This document shows positions 33,803 to 43,490 of a stretch of DNA of 64,000 bases, one piece after another (position 1 is the first letter of the stretch; every line of letters starts with the position of its first letter). The notes under the pieces are model-generated. The model saw only the letters and a program-made list of their open reading frames with translations, did not search any database and had not been told where the DNA came from. The stretch comes from RFSX01 sp965230215 (GTDB lineage: Bacteria; Bacteroidota; Bacteroidia; Chitinophagales; Saprospiraceae), in contig CBDDKN010000001.1 in assembly GCA_965230215.1 (NCBI GenBank), positions 1,798,001-1,862,000 of the forward strand, in the 5' to 3' direction. Both the position numbers and the translations under genes were made by a program.

Positions 33803-36754
33803 GTGGTTACATATGCACGTCATCTATGGGTTCTCATTGTCATTTTCATACTTGATATAGGTGTAGTTTTTCCCCAGGATTTCCATTTCACAAACTACAA
33901 TTACACACACGGACTGAATTTGAGTAATATTCAAAGCTTTTGTTTAGATAGTGCTGGCTTTCTTTGGATGGGATCTAATGGTGGCTTAGCTAAATTTGAC
34001 GGCATTGAGTTTTATGATTATGATTCTGACATATCAGATAATACTACATTACCTGGGACATATATTACGGAAATAATATGTACTTCTTCAGGCAAAATTG
34101 TAATCGCCTGCGATTATGACGGTATTGTTATCTACGATGATCACAATGATTGCTTCAGGTCTGTCCCGTCTCCAGATGGGTATTTGTTTAAATCTACTGC
34201 CGCTGTTGGCCTTAGAGTACTGAACGATTCAATCACTTTTATTAGAACCAGCTTTGGTGAGCCTTATTTACTCAACACAAACAATGAACAGATTACTAGG
34301 ATAAACACAAATGAAGTAATTCGAGATGTAGTACCTAGTATTGATAATCCAATTATTCTTTACGGTGTTGGAAACCACTTATTTAAGATTAATCTGACAA
34401 ATGAACATATTGAACATTTGATTAAGCACAAAGGCTTTGAAATTGACATTGATCAGGAAGGTATATTATGGACTAAAGATTATAATAATTCAATAAGTAG
34501 GTATGATCCTAAAAGCAATGATGTGAATCAGATTTTTGTACCTGGTCAACATGATATTAACAGGTCTATGATGATGAATGACCATGAAGTTTGGGTAAGC
34601 AAATCTGTTGGATGTTTCATCTACAATAAGAGGACGAATGAATGGTCAACAATACAGTCTGAATCGCCTCAAATAAATGACCTGCCGTCATCAAATTGTT
34701 CTGGATTATTCAAGGATAAAAACAACAAAATATGGATTGGACATCAAGAAGGTATGAGTTTGATAGATCCGGAAGATCAATACTTCAAAACAATTAATCA
34801 AAAAGAAGTTATAAAGTATGCTTCAGCAACCAAACTTGATGAATCCAATGTTTTTCTAAGCTCATTCTACCAAAACCGGATTGAAGTACTTAATACAAAA
34901 ACAAACTCTATCACTACAATTTGGGAGCCAGGGGATTCTTACAAACAGAGGGGAGCTGGTCTTGTCAGAAAGTTTAAAGATGAATATTATGTAGAATTTC
35001 ATAATGGCATTTATAAAACCGATTCAAGTTTTAAGTCTTTCACTGAAGAGCTAACAGGAAAGGATTACTTGTACTTTTCAAATAACCAGGATGATGAAAT
35101 TTGGGTGCTGGATAAGAAAAACAGAAAAGTGTTTTCATTCTTCACCAACATTGTTCGATATTTTCCTGAACTAGATCAAGACGAATCTTACTCAGCCATT
35201 TCCATGCGTGAAGATTCTACTGTATGGGTTGGATCCAGTAAGGCAATCTATGTAATCGATAAATCAAATCAAATAAACAAAATACCATTAGAACCATCAG
35301 GAGATAATGTAGTCCCTCGAAAAATACGCCAATTTCATTTCCAGGATAGCCTGATATGGATAATCAAGGATAGAGAAGCCTTATGGAAAACAGTCTATAA
35401 AAATAAAAAACTGAACATCCTGGATTCATATACAGGAAATGATGGGATTGGTTCAAACAGAGTCACGGATATAGATGAAGATTCCAAGGGAAGAATTATT
35501 ATTAGCACCATTGGAGGATTATCTATTTATAATCCTGATATGAATAGGTTTATAAACTATGACAAAGATGATGGTCTAAAGGATAAAGAATTAATACACG
35601 GTATGGATATCATAGATGATATCGCATTTGTTTTTGGTGAGGGTATTCAATATGTCAATACGAATGACCTAAAGTCATTGCATGTAGCTCCAAGGGTTAA
35701 AGTTATTGCGGTTTTAGTAAATCAGCAGAAATCCACAACAGCACAGCTTCAAAAATTAAGGCATTATCAAAACAATATAAATATTCAATTTAGTGCACTT
35801 CAATTAGGATCACCAAGAGACTTGCAATATAGGTACAGACTTAATGACGATAAGGAATGGAACTATCTGGAATCAAAGCAAACAACTATACAACTTGATG
35901 ATCTTGCACCTGGGACTTATGATCTCCAAATTCAAACCAGTTATAAACTATCAAATTGGAGTAATCCTACCACTGTCAAAATAAAAATCTTGAAAGCTTT
36001 TTGGAATACCTGGTGGTTTTATAGTCTAGTATTTCTAGTTGTCGCTTTTGTGTGGTGGACCATCACAAGAAGAAGGGAAACTCAAATAAAATTGATAGCT
36101 GGAATGAAGACAAAAATGGCGGAACTGAAAAATGAAGCACTTAGAGCTCAAATGAACCCGCATTTTATATTTAACTCTTTAAACAGTATTAAGTCATTTA
36201 TAATTAATGAAGAAAAAGAGTATGCAGCAGATTACTTGACAAGTTTTTCAGAATTAATAAGGTTGGTGCTATCTAACAGCAGAAATAAAATTATTCCTTT
36301 AAAGAAAGAGATTGAGGCACTTAAGTTGTACATGGACATTGAAAACATCAGACTTAGTAATAGGTTTGCCTACTCTTGGAATATAGATGAGAACATAAAC
36401 CTTGATAAGTCAGGTATTCCGCCATTAAGCCTACAGCCTTTTGTAGAAAACGCCATATGGCATGGCTTCGTACATAAGAAAGAAAAAGGTAATCTGAAGA
36501 TTTCCATCAGCAAGCCTAATGGTACACTAGAGATTATCATTGAAGATGATGGCATCGGAAGAGTACGCAGTGCAGAAATTGAGAAGAAGCATGAGCGCAG
36601 AAAGTCATTTGGTATTCTGCTAACTAGTAAACGACTAAAAATGAATGCAGATAATTCAACAGATAGAAATATTAAGATTGTAGATCTGTACGATAATGCT
36701 GGTCATGCATGCGGAACCAAAATTGAAATCATTATTCCACACATACAATTGTAG
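33803..36754 (+). CDS. Sensor kinase with N-terminal beta-propeller, Y_Y_Y domain and LytS-type His_kinase
   Basis: A 983-residue protein starting at a GTG, with a signal-anchor MVTYARHLWVLIVIFILDIG. The extracytoplasmic half (about 30-650) holds two-component regulator propeller repeats such as LWMGSNGGLAKFDG, KIWIGHQEGMSLIDPE, VWVGSSKAIYVID and IISTIGGLSIYNP. A Y_Y_Y domain follows (about 670-725), then one transmembrane helix (about 735-755). The kinase has the LytS-type core ALRAQMNPHFIFNSLNSI with phospho-acceptor His787, and IPPLSLQPFVENAIWHG plus DDGIGR for ATP binding. This layout resembles the hybrid systems of Bacteroidota but with a separate regulator, which starts 3 bp downstream. 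Confidence 0.9.
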   Translation: MVTYARHLWVLIVIFILDIGVVFPQDFHFTNYNYTHGLNLSNIQSFCLDSAGFLWMGSNGGLAKFDGIEFYDYDSDISDNTTLPGTYITEIICTSSGKIVIACDYDGIVIYDDHNDCFRSVPSPDGYLFKSTAAVGLRVLNDSITFIRTSFGEPYLLNTNNEQITRINTNEVIRDVVPSIDNPIILYGVGNHLFKINLTNEHIEHLIKHKGFEIDIDQEGILWTKDYNNSISRYDPKSNDVNQIFVPGQHDINRSMMMNDHEVWVSKSVGCFIYNKRTNEWSTIQSESPQINDLPSSNCSGLFKDKNNKIWIGHQEGMSLIDPEDQYFKTINQKEVIKYASATKLDESNVFLSSFYQNRIEVLNTKTNSITTIWEPGDSYKQRGAGLVRKFKDEYYVEFHNGIYKTDSSFKSFTEELTGKDYLYFSNNQDDEIWVLDKKNRKVFSFFTNIVRYFPELDQDESYSAISMREDSTVWVGSSKAIYVIDKSNQINKIPLEPSGDNVVPRKIRQFHFQDSLIWIIKDREALWKTVYKNKKLNILDSYTGNDGIGSNRVTDIDEDSKGRIIISTIGGLSIYNPDMNRFINYDKDDGLKDKELIHGMDIIDDIAFVFGEGIQYVNTNDLKSLHVAPRVKVIAVLVNQQKSTTAQLQKLRHYQNNINIQFSALQLGSPRDLQYRYRLNDDKEWNYLESKQTTIQLDDLAPGTYDLQIQTSYKLSNWSNPTTVKIKILKAFWNTWWFYSLVFLVVAFVWWTITRRRETQIKLIAGMKTKMAELKNEALRAQMNPHFIFNSLNSIKSFIINEEKEYAADYLTSFSELIRLVLSNSRNKIIPLKKEIEALKLYMDIENIRLSNRFAYSWNIDENINLDKSGIPPLSLQPFVENAIWHGFVHKKEKGNLKISISKPNGTLEIIIEDDGIGRVRSAEIEKKHERRKSFGILLTSKRLKMNADNSTDRNIKIVDLYDNAGHACGTKIEIIIPHIQL

Positions 36755-36757
36755 AAA

Positions 36758-37516
36758 ATGAATAATAAGCTAATAAAGGCCATAGCTATTGATGATGAAC
36801 AGCACTGTTTGGATACTCTTAAATATGAGCTAGATAGACATTGCCCAAATCTAGAACTCATAGACCAGATTTCTGATCCAGGTCTTGCTCTTAGTACTTT
36901 GAAGGATACAGATGCAGATGTGGTTTTTTTGGATGTGAACTTACAATCCACAACTGGAATTAGACTATTAGAAGAATTGATGCCGGTTACGTTTGAAGTG
37001 ATCTTTGTAACGGCTTACGACGAGTATGCATTAAAGGCCTTTGACCTTTCCGCTGCTCATTATCTCATGAAGCCTGTAAATGGTCTTAAGTTGAAAGAGG
37101 CTGTTGAAAAAGTAAAACGAAGAAGAAGCAAAGAAGTGTCCGGTTTTGAATTGGAAAAACTTATAAAAACCATTCGGCTAGAATTAAACAAAGCGGAAAA
37201 GATTGCATTGAATGTCCAGGACGGCATTGAGTTTATTGACCCTTCGGAAATCTTATACATCAAAGGTGACAGCAACTACGCAACCCTATTTCTTGAAAAC
37301 AAAAAAAAGATAATTGTTAGCAAGACTTTAAAAAGCCTCGAAGAAACCATCCTGCCTTCATCATTTTTGAGGATTCATAAATCTTACATCGTCAATATTT
37401 CAAAAATGCAGAAATATGTTAAAACCGATGGTGGCTATATTCTCATGTCGAATGAGGATCAGTTGCCTGTTAGTCGTCAGCGCAAGCATATTCTGAATGA
37501 GCTTTTCAATGGCTGA
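36758..37516 (+). CDS. LytTR-family response regulator (LytR/AlgR type)
   Basis: A 252-residue regulator. The receiver (1-120) has the acidic pocket IAIDDEQHCL, phospho-acceptor Asp59 (DVVFLDVNL) and the conserved TAYDEYALKAFDL. A LytTR DNA-binding domain occupies about 150-250 (DGIEFIDPSEILYIKGD, KTLKSLEETI, FLRIHKSYIVNISKM, LPVSRQRKHILNELF). It is the partner of the kinase upstream: the two genes are separated by 3 bp and surely cotranscribed. The regulated genes are unknown; the LRR-like secreted protein 109 bp downstream is a candidate. Confidence 0.94.
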   Translation: MNNKLIKAIAIDDEQHCLDTLKYELDRHCPNLELIDQISDPGLALSTLKDTDADVVFLDVNLQSTTGIRLLEELMPVTFEVIFVTAYDEYALKAFDLSAAHYLMKPVNGLKLKEAVEKVKRRRSKEVSGFELEKLIKTIRLELNKAEKIALNVQDGIEFIDPSEILYIKGDSNYATLFLENKKKIIVSKTLKSLEETILPSSFLRIHKSYIVNISKMQKYVKTDGGYILMSNEDQLPVSRQRKHILNELFNG

Positions 37517-37624
37517 TATACTTATAAGTTATCTGAATGGTCATTCACTAAACCAGAAGGACCGTTCAAACATCTCTTGAAATTTTTTTAATGTACTGGC
37601 ATAACTTCAAGTAAACTTGAAACT

Positions 37625-39751
37625 ATGCGTATTCTTGGTTTATTATCATGCTTCCTGATGATTACATCACATATTATAGCACAGACTGTTTCTGCAACGT
37701 ACACAGCCGGCAATATCCCAACAAGTTTTGGAGACTATAACGCTTCATGCAATGGCCCAAATACAACCTTAACAATAACCTTACCTGGTGGTACTGGTGT
37801 ACATTGGGTGACTGGAATTGATATTGAATATGAGATGACAGCATCAAATGGAAGCTGGATGTCAGATCAAGCTTCTCAAATCCATTTTCAAAATAACAAT
37901 GTAACAGAAGCTACAGTATATTTTGGAGTCGGGAATACGGGAGGTACATATTCATACTCTCGAACAAATGTACCTATAGCTAATGGATTATATGCTCCCA
38001 ATACTGATTTGGTATTTGAAATGCGCGCCTGGCGCTTTTATGGAGCCTTTCCTTTTTGTGGAACAGACTTCAATCAAGTTGATAATATGAGTTGGACCAT
38101 TACTGTTCACTATGAAGAAAGCTGTTCAACAGGATCTAATATTTTAACAAACCAGACTGAGGTTGATGATTTCATTAGCGATCATGGAAATTGCAGTCTG
38201 GTCATAGGAGCTTTAGAAATTGATGGAACCAATCCCATGAATACATCCGGATTATCATTTATTGATTACATAGGATCGTTAACAATAAGAAACTATTCAA
38301 ATTCTGGAACTGCAACAATTGATGGTCTGCAAAATCTTACATCTGCTCTCTCGGTTCTACTTGTTGATAATGAAAGTGTCACCGATATGTCCGGGTTTCC
38401 ATCACTTTCAGATTGTGTAACATTACAGATAGCCAACAATACAAACTTTATAAACTTCAATGGAATAGGACCTCTTAGTACAATAAACACACTTCAGATA
38501 ATCGAAAATCCTGATTTAATAAATTTTACCGGATTAGAAACCATTGAATCTGTTGGTATTCTGGCGATAAATAATAATGACGGAATTCAGGATCTAACCG
38601 GATTGTCAGGTATAGAATCAATGACAGGCGGAACAACAATAGTATCCAATAACTCTTTATCAACTCTGCAAGGACTGGAGAATCTCAACAATATAGAAAG
38701 TGAATTTCTTGTTGCCTCAAACCCGGTGCTTACCGGTTTTGCCAATTGGACGAACCTAGATACTGTTATTGGTGCATTTGGCATTGACAATAATGCGATG
38801 CTTTCAGATCTCAGTGATTTCTCACAACTCAGATTTGTTGGTGGGTTCAGTTTGTACAGCAACCCATCAATTACAAACTTAAACGGTTTAAATAATCTTG
38901 AAGAATTAAGCTACAGCTTTGTTTTGGACAACAATACCAACCTCACTGATTTAACTGCCTTGTCAAATTTGGTTTCTATTGGAGGTGAATTGAATTTCAA
39001 CTCAAACTCTAAACTTAGTAATCTGAATGGGTTGAATAATCTTAAAGAGATAGGTACTTTAAAATTAACAAACCTTGATTCTCTTTCAGACTTAAGTGGT
39101 TTATCTAATTTAATTTCTGTCAATGAAGACTTTATAATCGACAACAATCCAAGTTTAGCTGCTATTGATTCATTAATCAATTTGAACATCATCCAGGGCA
39201 ATTTGAATATCATTAATAATCCTATTCTGGAATCCATTGGTTTCGTAAATAATTTAGATGGCATAATGGGACAATTGAATATAAGTAACAATGCTTTGCT
39301 TTCTAATTGTTGTCCAGTTTTAAATATCATTCCAGGGAGTGTTTCTGGATTTGATATTCAAAACAACCTAGATGGTTGTAACTCTTACTATGAAGTGTCT
39401 ACAACTTGTGCTGCTATTGACCCCGATCAAGATGGTATACTGACAGCAGAGGACAACTGCCCCAATCTGCATAATCCCAATCAGGAAGACGAAGACTCTG
39501 ATAACATTGGAAATGCCTGTGATAATTGTCCTTTAGTCTCAAACCCCGATCAGGCAGATGCCAATAACAACTTCATTGGTGATGCTTGTGAAGTAGCTCC
39601 TAGTGCGGTACATATGGAAATCGAAAGTCAGGAAGTCTTTATAAACAATGAACAAAAAGGACTCATCATGACAGATCCCAATGGCGATTGCCATAGATTA
39701 TATATCGATTTGGATGGGAACCTGAAAACAGTGGCTATTAGTTGTCCGTGA
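37625..39751 (+). CDS. Secreted leucine-rich-repeat-like protein with TSP3-type calcium motifs
   Basis: A 708-residue secreted protein. The signal peptide is MRILGLLSCFLMITSHIIAQ. A beta-sandwich-like region (about 20-170) precedes about fifteen LRR-type units of 22-24 residues (NGLNNLEELS, LTALSNLVSIGG, LSGLSNLISVNE), followed by thrombospondin type 3 calcium motifs (DPDQDGILTAEDNCPN, DSDNIGNACDNCP). The C-terminus is VAISCP and lacks a recognisable T9SS sorting tail. Likely a surface or extracellular binding protein; ligand unknown. Confidence 0.82.
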   Translation: MRILGLLSCFLMITSHIIAQTVSATYTAGNIPTSFGDYNASCNGPNTTLTITLPGGTGVHWVTGIDIEYEMTASNGSWMSDQASQIHFQNNNVTEATVYFGVGNTGGTYSYSRTNVPIANGLYAPNTDLVFEMRAWRFYGAFPFCGTDFNQVDNMSWTITVHYEESCSTGSNILTNQTEVDDFISDHGNCSLVIGALEIDGTNPMNTSGLSFIDYIGSLTIRNYSNSGTATIDGLQNLTSALSVLLVDNESVTDMSGFPSLSDCVTLQIANNTNFINFNGIGPLSTINTLQIIENPDLINFTGLETIESVGILAINNNDGIQDLTGLSGIESMTGGTTIVSNNSLSTLQGLENLNNIESEFLVASNPVLTGFANWTNLDTVIGAFGIDNNAMLSDLSDFSQLRFVGGFSLYSNPSITNLNGLNNLEELSYSFVLDNNTNLTDLTALSNLVSIGGELNFNSNSKLSNLNGLNNLKEIGTLKLTNLDSLSDLSGLSNLISVNEDFIIDNNPSLAAIDSLINLNIIQGNLNIINNPILESIGFVNNLDGIMGQLNISNNALLSNCCPVLNIIPGSVSGFDIQNNLDGCNSYYEVSTTCAAIDPDQDGILTAEDNCPNLHNPNQEDEDSDNIGNACDNCPLVSNPDQADANNNFIGDACEVAPSAVHMEIESQEVFINNEQKGLIMTDPNGDCHRLYIDLDGNLKTVAISCP

Positions 39752-39995
39752 TAAATAGCCATGAATGGAATAGCTCAGGCTCTAAAGCAATCCTACTTCC
39801 TTATAGATTTAAATTTCAGCCAATCGGTTCGATCTCATTTTTTTAGATATTTCATGTGCTATTGGAAACAGAATTTTATTATCTCCTAAAGAAAATTAAT
39901 GAATATCGTTGGTCCAACGGGTTATGATGCAAGTTTATGCTGAACTCACAAGATTGTTTTTGTTATATTCACAAGACTCATTAAACTACACTCTC

Positions 39996-41333
39996 ATGCG
40001 TAAACTGACCTTCTTAATGCTATTATGCTTACCATTTCTTTTAATCTCTCAAGAACTTGAAGTGGAGGGTTCTATCAAAATCGGTGATGATTCTGGTGCA
40101 AACCCTGCAGCTGGAACTGTTAGGTGGAATCCCAACACAAATGATTTTGAGGGCTTTGATGGTGATTCCTGGAGATCTCTGACAAAAGGAAACAGCTGGC
40201 ATGACAACAGTATAAATGAAACAAAAAAGGTAATTGCTTCCGATGCAGATGATGATCATGAATTTGGATATAGTGTATCGATTCATGGCAATTATGCCAT
40301 TATTGGATCGCGCAAAGCTGATACATTTGGTGCTGCATACGTATTCTTTAGATCTGGAGGGAGTTGGGTTGAACAAACCAAGCTTGTAGCTTCTGATGCA
40401 GCAGCTAATGACTTTTTTGGAGGACATGTAGATATAAGTGGTCAGTATGCCGTTGTGGGTGCGTATGGGGATGATGATAATGGCCAATACACAGGTTCAG
40501 CTTATGTCTTCGTAAGATCAGGTACGAACTGGACAGAACAGGATAAAATTACTGCTTCTGACGGTTCATCTGGTGATTATTTCGGAATCAGCGTTGCAAT
40601 TAGCGGAGACTACGTTATTGTTGGAGCTAATTCTGAAGATGATAATGGTCCCCAAGCGGGCGCGGCGTATGTATATAAAAGATCGGGAACAAGTTGGAAT
40701 GAACAGGCAAAAATACTGGCCTCAGATGGCACGGATGGAGATAGATTCGGCTGGGATGTTGAAATATCTGGCAACACAGCCGTTGTTAGCGCTTTATATA
40801 ATGGATTTGGTTCGGTATATGTATTTAAAAGAACAGGTACAAACTGGAATGAAATACAAATTCTTGAAGGGTCTGACGCTGGTAATAATGATCTATTTGG
40901 TTGCTCTATCGGTATAAGCGGAAACCATATAGTTGTTGGATCTTACCAAGAGGATTCTGGGAATGATTTCAATAATGGTGCAGCTTATGTTTTTTATTAT
41001 GATGGAAGTAGTTGGGCAGAGGAGCAAAAGCTATTACCATCAAATTCCAGCGATGGATTGAACTTTGGCTACAGAGTCGATATTGATGGAGATTATATTA
41101 TAATTGGTTGTCCCAATGATGATCCTGAAAACACTGGACTTCTAGGTACTGCGTATATTTTTAAGAAGGTAGGAACTATTTGGTTTGAACAAGCGCAACT
41201 CATACCTACTGATAACGTCAATGGAGATAATTTTGGATCTGCAGTTGGCATCTATGGAAATAAAGCTGTTGTTGGGGCATTCAGAAATGATAATTTGGGT
41301 GATGATTGGGGAATGGCTTATTTCTTTGAATAG
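39996..41333 (+). CDS. Secreted FG-GAP repeat protein
   Basis: A 445-residue secreted protein. The start is set at the ATG at 39996, giving the signal peptide MRKLTFLMLLCLPFLLISQ. An upstream in-frame extension is not signal-like. The short segment LEVEGSIKIGDDSGANPAAG and NPNTNDFEGFDGDSW, often seen at the start of Bacteroidota fibre proteins, is followed by seven to eight FG-GAP blades of about 50 residues (GYSVSIHGNYAIIGS, GDYVIVGANSEDDNG, GNKAVVGAFRNDN). These blades should form a beta-propeller. No T9SS tail is seen at the C-terminus (WGMAYFFE). Confidence 0.85.
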   Translation: MRKLTFLMLLCLPFLLISQELEVEGSIKIGDDSGANPAAGTVRWNPNTNDFEGFDGDSWRSLTKGNSWHDNSINETKKVIASDADDDHEFGYSVSIHGNYAIIGSRKADTFGAAYVFFRSGGSWVEQTKLVASDAAANDFFGGHVDISGQYAVVGAYGDDDNGQYTGSAYVFVRSGTNWTEQDKITASDGSSGDYFGISVAISGDYVIVGANSEDDNGPQAGAAYVYKRSGTSWNEQAKILASDGTDGDRFGWDVEISGNTAVVSALYNGFGSVYVFKRTGTNWNEIQILEGSDAGNNDLFGCSIGISGNHIVVGSYQEDSGNDFNNGAAYVFYYDGSSWAEEQKLLPSNSSDGLNFGYRVDIDGDYIIIGCPNDDPENTGLLGTAYIFKKVGTIWFEQAQLIPTDNVNGDNFGSAVGIYGNKAVVGAFRNDNLGDDWGMAYFFE

Positions 41334-41350
41334 ACTACTGCATACATAAC

Positions 41351-41384
41351 AAAAAAAGCCTACTGACATCGTCAGCAGGCTTTT
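41351..41384 (-). terminator. Terminator between the FG-GAP gene and tRNA-Pro
   Basis: A 14-bp stem AAAAGCCTACTGAC/GTCAGCAGGCTTTT with one mismatch and loop ATC. The minus strand has a seven-T run, so it probably ends the tRNA transcript; it can also stop the convergent FG-GAP gene. Confidence 0.8.
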
Positions 41385-41389
41385 GTATG

Positions 41390-41464
41390 TCGGGGCGGCA
41401 GGATTCGAACCTGCGACCCCCTGGTCCCAAACCAGGTGCGCTAACCGGACTGCGCTACGCCCCG
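41390..41464 (-). tRNA. tRNA-Pro (anticodon UGG)
   Basis: The acceptor arm CGGGGCG/CGCCCCG closes, the anticodon stem CCUGG holds loop UUUGGGA, and GGTTCGAATCC forms the T arm. The CCA end is not encoded. Confidence 0.95.
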
Positions 41465-41504
41465 AAGAATAAAACTTTCATGCAGATCGATTTTATCTAC
41501 AGCT

Positions 41505-41556
41505 TTTCGGACTGGTGCCTCCGGCTGTCAAATACAGTCGGACGCTACGCCCCGAA
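41505..41556 (-). pseudogene. tRNA-Pro remnant (5' part)
   Basis: On the minus strand this block starts TTCGGGGCGTAGCG, the same 14 bases as the 5' region of tRNA-Pro and its flank (41453-41466), then diverges with no anticodon or T arm. It lies between the two intact tRNAs and looks like a decayed partial tRNA duplication. Confidence 0.55.
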
Positions 41557-41573
41557 AATTATCTTTTTAAATG

Positions 41574-41665
41574 TGGCGGTGAGAGGGGGATTCGAACCCC
41601 CGGTACCTGTTTCCAAGTACGCCGGTTTAGCAAACCGGTGGTTTCAGCCACTCACCCACCTCACC
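41574..41665 (-). tRNA. tRNA-Ser (anticodon GCU)
   Basis: A class II tRNA with long variable arm. The 5' acceptor strand GGTGAGG pairs with TCTCACC, the anticodon loop TTGCTAA gives GCU, and the T arm reads GGGTTCGAATCCC. A CCA end is encoded (41574-41576), unlike in the neighbouring tRNA-Pro. Confidence 0.95.
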
Positions 41666-41956
41666 TTTTGAAGCGGACGGCAAAGATATAATAAACTGTA
41701 TAAATTTCAAAGGTATATTTCAGGACCAATTTTCCTTTTTTTTAATGCGTCAATTTCGGAAACATATTAAATAAATAATTATGTGTTTTGATCTGTATAA
41801 TTGCTACTTACACATGAATTTTTCAAAATACACAGATAAGACCAGGTGAAAAAAAATTATAATTTTTTAGAAATTTTATCCAATCCATGATGAGACATGC
41901 TCCAATCCTGGAAGCTTATTAGATTGAATTCAAATTCAGCTTTTTCAGCCATCAAT

Positions 41957-43234
41957 TTACTCAAGAACGTCCTGAAGTTTAGGTGATATGGTTTTGGATG
42001 CCTTGGCCCCAAGCGCTTTAATTTTCTCTGCTCTTCGGACAAGATTTCCGCTGCCATTGCACAACTTCTTCATGGAGTCTCTATAAGTGTTCTGAACCGT
42101 CTGAACTTGATTGCCCAGCTTTTCCATATCCTCAATAAAGCCGACAAATTTATCGTACATCTTTCCCGCTTCGTCAGCAATATTCAGAGCATATTTATTT
42201 TGGTAATCATTACGCCACATGGTTTCCACAGTTTTCAATGTGGCCAAAAGAGTCGATGCAGTGACAATCACAATATTCTTCTCAAAAGCATAATTATACA
42301 GGTCTTTCTCGGATTCCAAGGCCACAGAGAATGCTGTATCAATCGGAATAAACATCAGGACAAAATCAGGGCTTTCTATCTGGTATAGCTCATGGTATTT
42401 CTTTGCAGCCAATCCGTCAATATGTGATCTGACTGCATTCAAGTGAGATTTTCTAAGCCTTGTCTGATCTTCAGGATTATCTGCATCCACAAGTGCACTA
42501 TAAGCTGACAATGAAACCTTAGAGTCAATTACCAATACCTTATCATCCGGTAGCTTGATGACAACATCAGGTCTTTGAATCTTTCCATTTGCATCGCGTT
42601 CTGATTGCTGGGTAAAATATTCCCTGTCTTTCTTCAAGCCAGATTTATCAAGAATTGACTCCAGTATTAATTCTCCCCAATGACCTTGTTTCTTGAAGTC
42701 TCCTTTTAAGGCCTTGGCCAGGTTATTGGCATCCTGTGATACTTTATCACTTTTATCACTCAAATACTTTATCTGTTCTTTTAGTGATTCATGGCGCTTT
42801 ACTGCAGCGATGTTGCTTTGATCTACCTTCTGTTCAAAAGCTTTTATCTTCTCTTTTAGAGGTTTCAACAAACCATCCAGATCACGGGAGTGCCTATCCA
42901 GAATCTCACCACTCTGTTTTTGAATGACTTTATGTGATAGATTTTCAAATTGCTTCATCCACTTCTGCTCCTTTTGCTCCAGGCTGAGGTGTTCCTCTTT
43001 CAATGTATCATACCGCTGCTTCAATATCGAATGATGCAGTTTCATCTTCTGGTTGATAGCATCCAAATCTTCAAACCGCTTTTCATAATTGCTCAACTTA
43101 AGCTCAACTCTTTGCAATTCATTGACCTTATAGTCTATATGCGATTGCATCAATTTAAGCTTAGACTTACTTGAAAGAAAAACAACTATCAATATAACAA
43201 AGAGGACAGCTGACAATATCATATATGTTTCCAT
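41957..43234 (-). CDS. rmuC: DNA recombination protein RmuC
   Basis: A 425-residue protein. One N-terminal transmembrane helix (METYMILSAVLFVILIVVFL) precedes a coiled coil (about 25-190) and a nuclease-like core: KGDFKKQGHWGELILESILD, DVVIKLPDDKVLVIDSKVSLSAY and FIPIDTAFSVAL. This is the RmuC family, a PD-(D/E)XK-related protein reported to limit inversions between short repeats. The start at 43234 was chosen over an upstream in-frame ATG because it begins at the membrane helix. It is downstream of the small anti-sigma-like gene on the same strand. Confidence 0.93.
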   Translation of the reverse strand: METYMILSAVLFVILIVVFLSSKSKLKLMQSHIDYKVNELQRVELKLSNYEKRFEDLDAINQKMKLHHSILKQRYDTLKEEHLSLEQKEQKWMKQFENLSHKVIQKQSGEILDRHSRDLDGLLKPLKEKIKAFEQKVDQSNIAAVKRHESLKEQIKYLSDKSDKVSQDANNLAKALKGDFKKQGHWGELILESILDKSGLKKDREYFTQQSERDANGKIQRPDVVIKLPDDKVLVIDSKVSLSAYSALVDADNPEDQTRLRKSHLNAVRSHIDGLAAKKYHELYQIESPDFVLMFIPIDTAFSVALESEKDLYNYAFEKNIVIVTASTLLATLKTVETMWRNDYQNKYALNIADEAGKMYDKFVGFIEDMEKLGNQVQTVQNTYRDSMKKLCNGSGNLVRRAEKIKALGAKASKTISPKLQDVLE

Positions 43235-43307
43235 GGGATGTTTTTCAATCAAAATGGCAACTTTCGTGCAACCTATCAACACGGAAATCTATTGGATATT
43301 GATAAGC

Positions 43308-43490
43308 TTAATCCACTTGGATGTCATCTCCCCCATTTATTTCAATTGCATCTATCAATCTCGCCTGGAGAAGCAAACTCCTCCTAAAAGCTTCGTTTTG
43401 CAACATCTGTTCAAAGCTTATAAACTGCGCATCATCCAATTCACCGTCGAAAAATAATTCTTCGAGTTCATAGTCCCTTATCCTTGGCAT
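43308..43490 (-). CDS. 60-residue anti-sigma-like protein
   Basis: A small protein, MPRIRDYELEELFFDGELDD and then FEQMLQNEAFRRSLLLQARLIDAIEI. This resembles only the N-terminal 'ELE..L.GEL....FE..L....ELR..L..H..L..AI' segment of anti-sigma factors that bind an ECF sigma, with no zinc site and no membrane helix. Its start overlaps the last 23 bp of the sigma gene in another frame, indicating translational coupling. It may be a minimal cytoplasmic anti-sigma factor or the remnant of a larger one; this is inference from similarity by eye and position. Confidence 0.6.
   Translation of the reverse strand: MPRIRDYELEELFFDGELDDAQFISFEQMLQNEAFRRSLLLQARLIDAIEINGGDDIQVD

Noticed and set aside
39909..39995. 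N-terminal extension of the FG-GAP protein
   Set aside because: The added residues precede a complete signal peptide starting at 39996.
41857..42057. Possible small gene on the minus strand downstream of rmuC
   Set aside because: It overlaps the 3' end of rmuC in another frame and has no recognisable motif.
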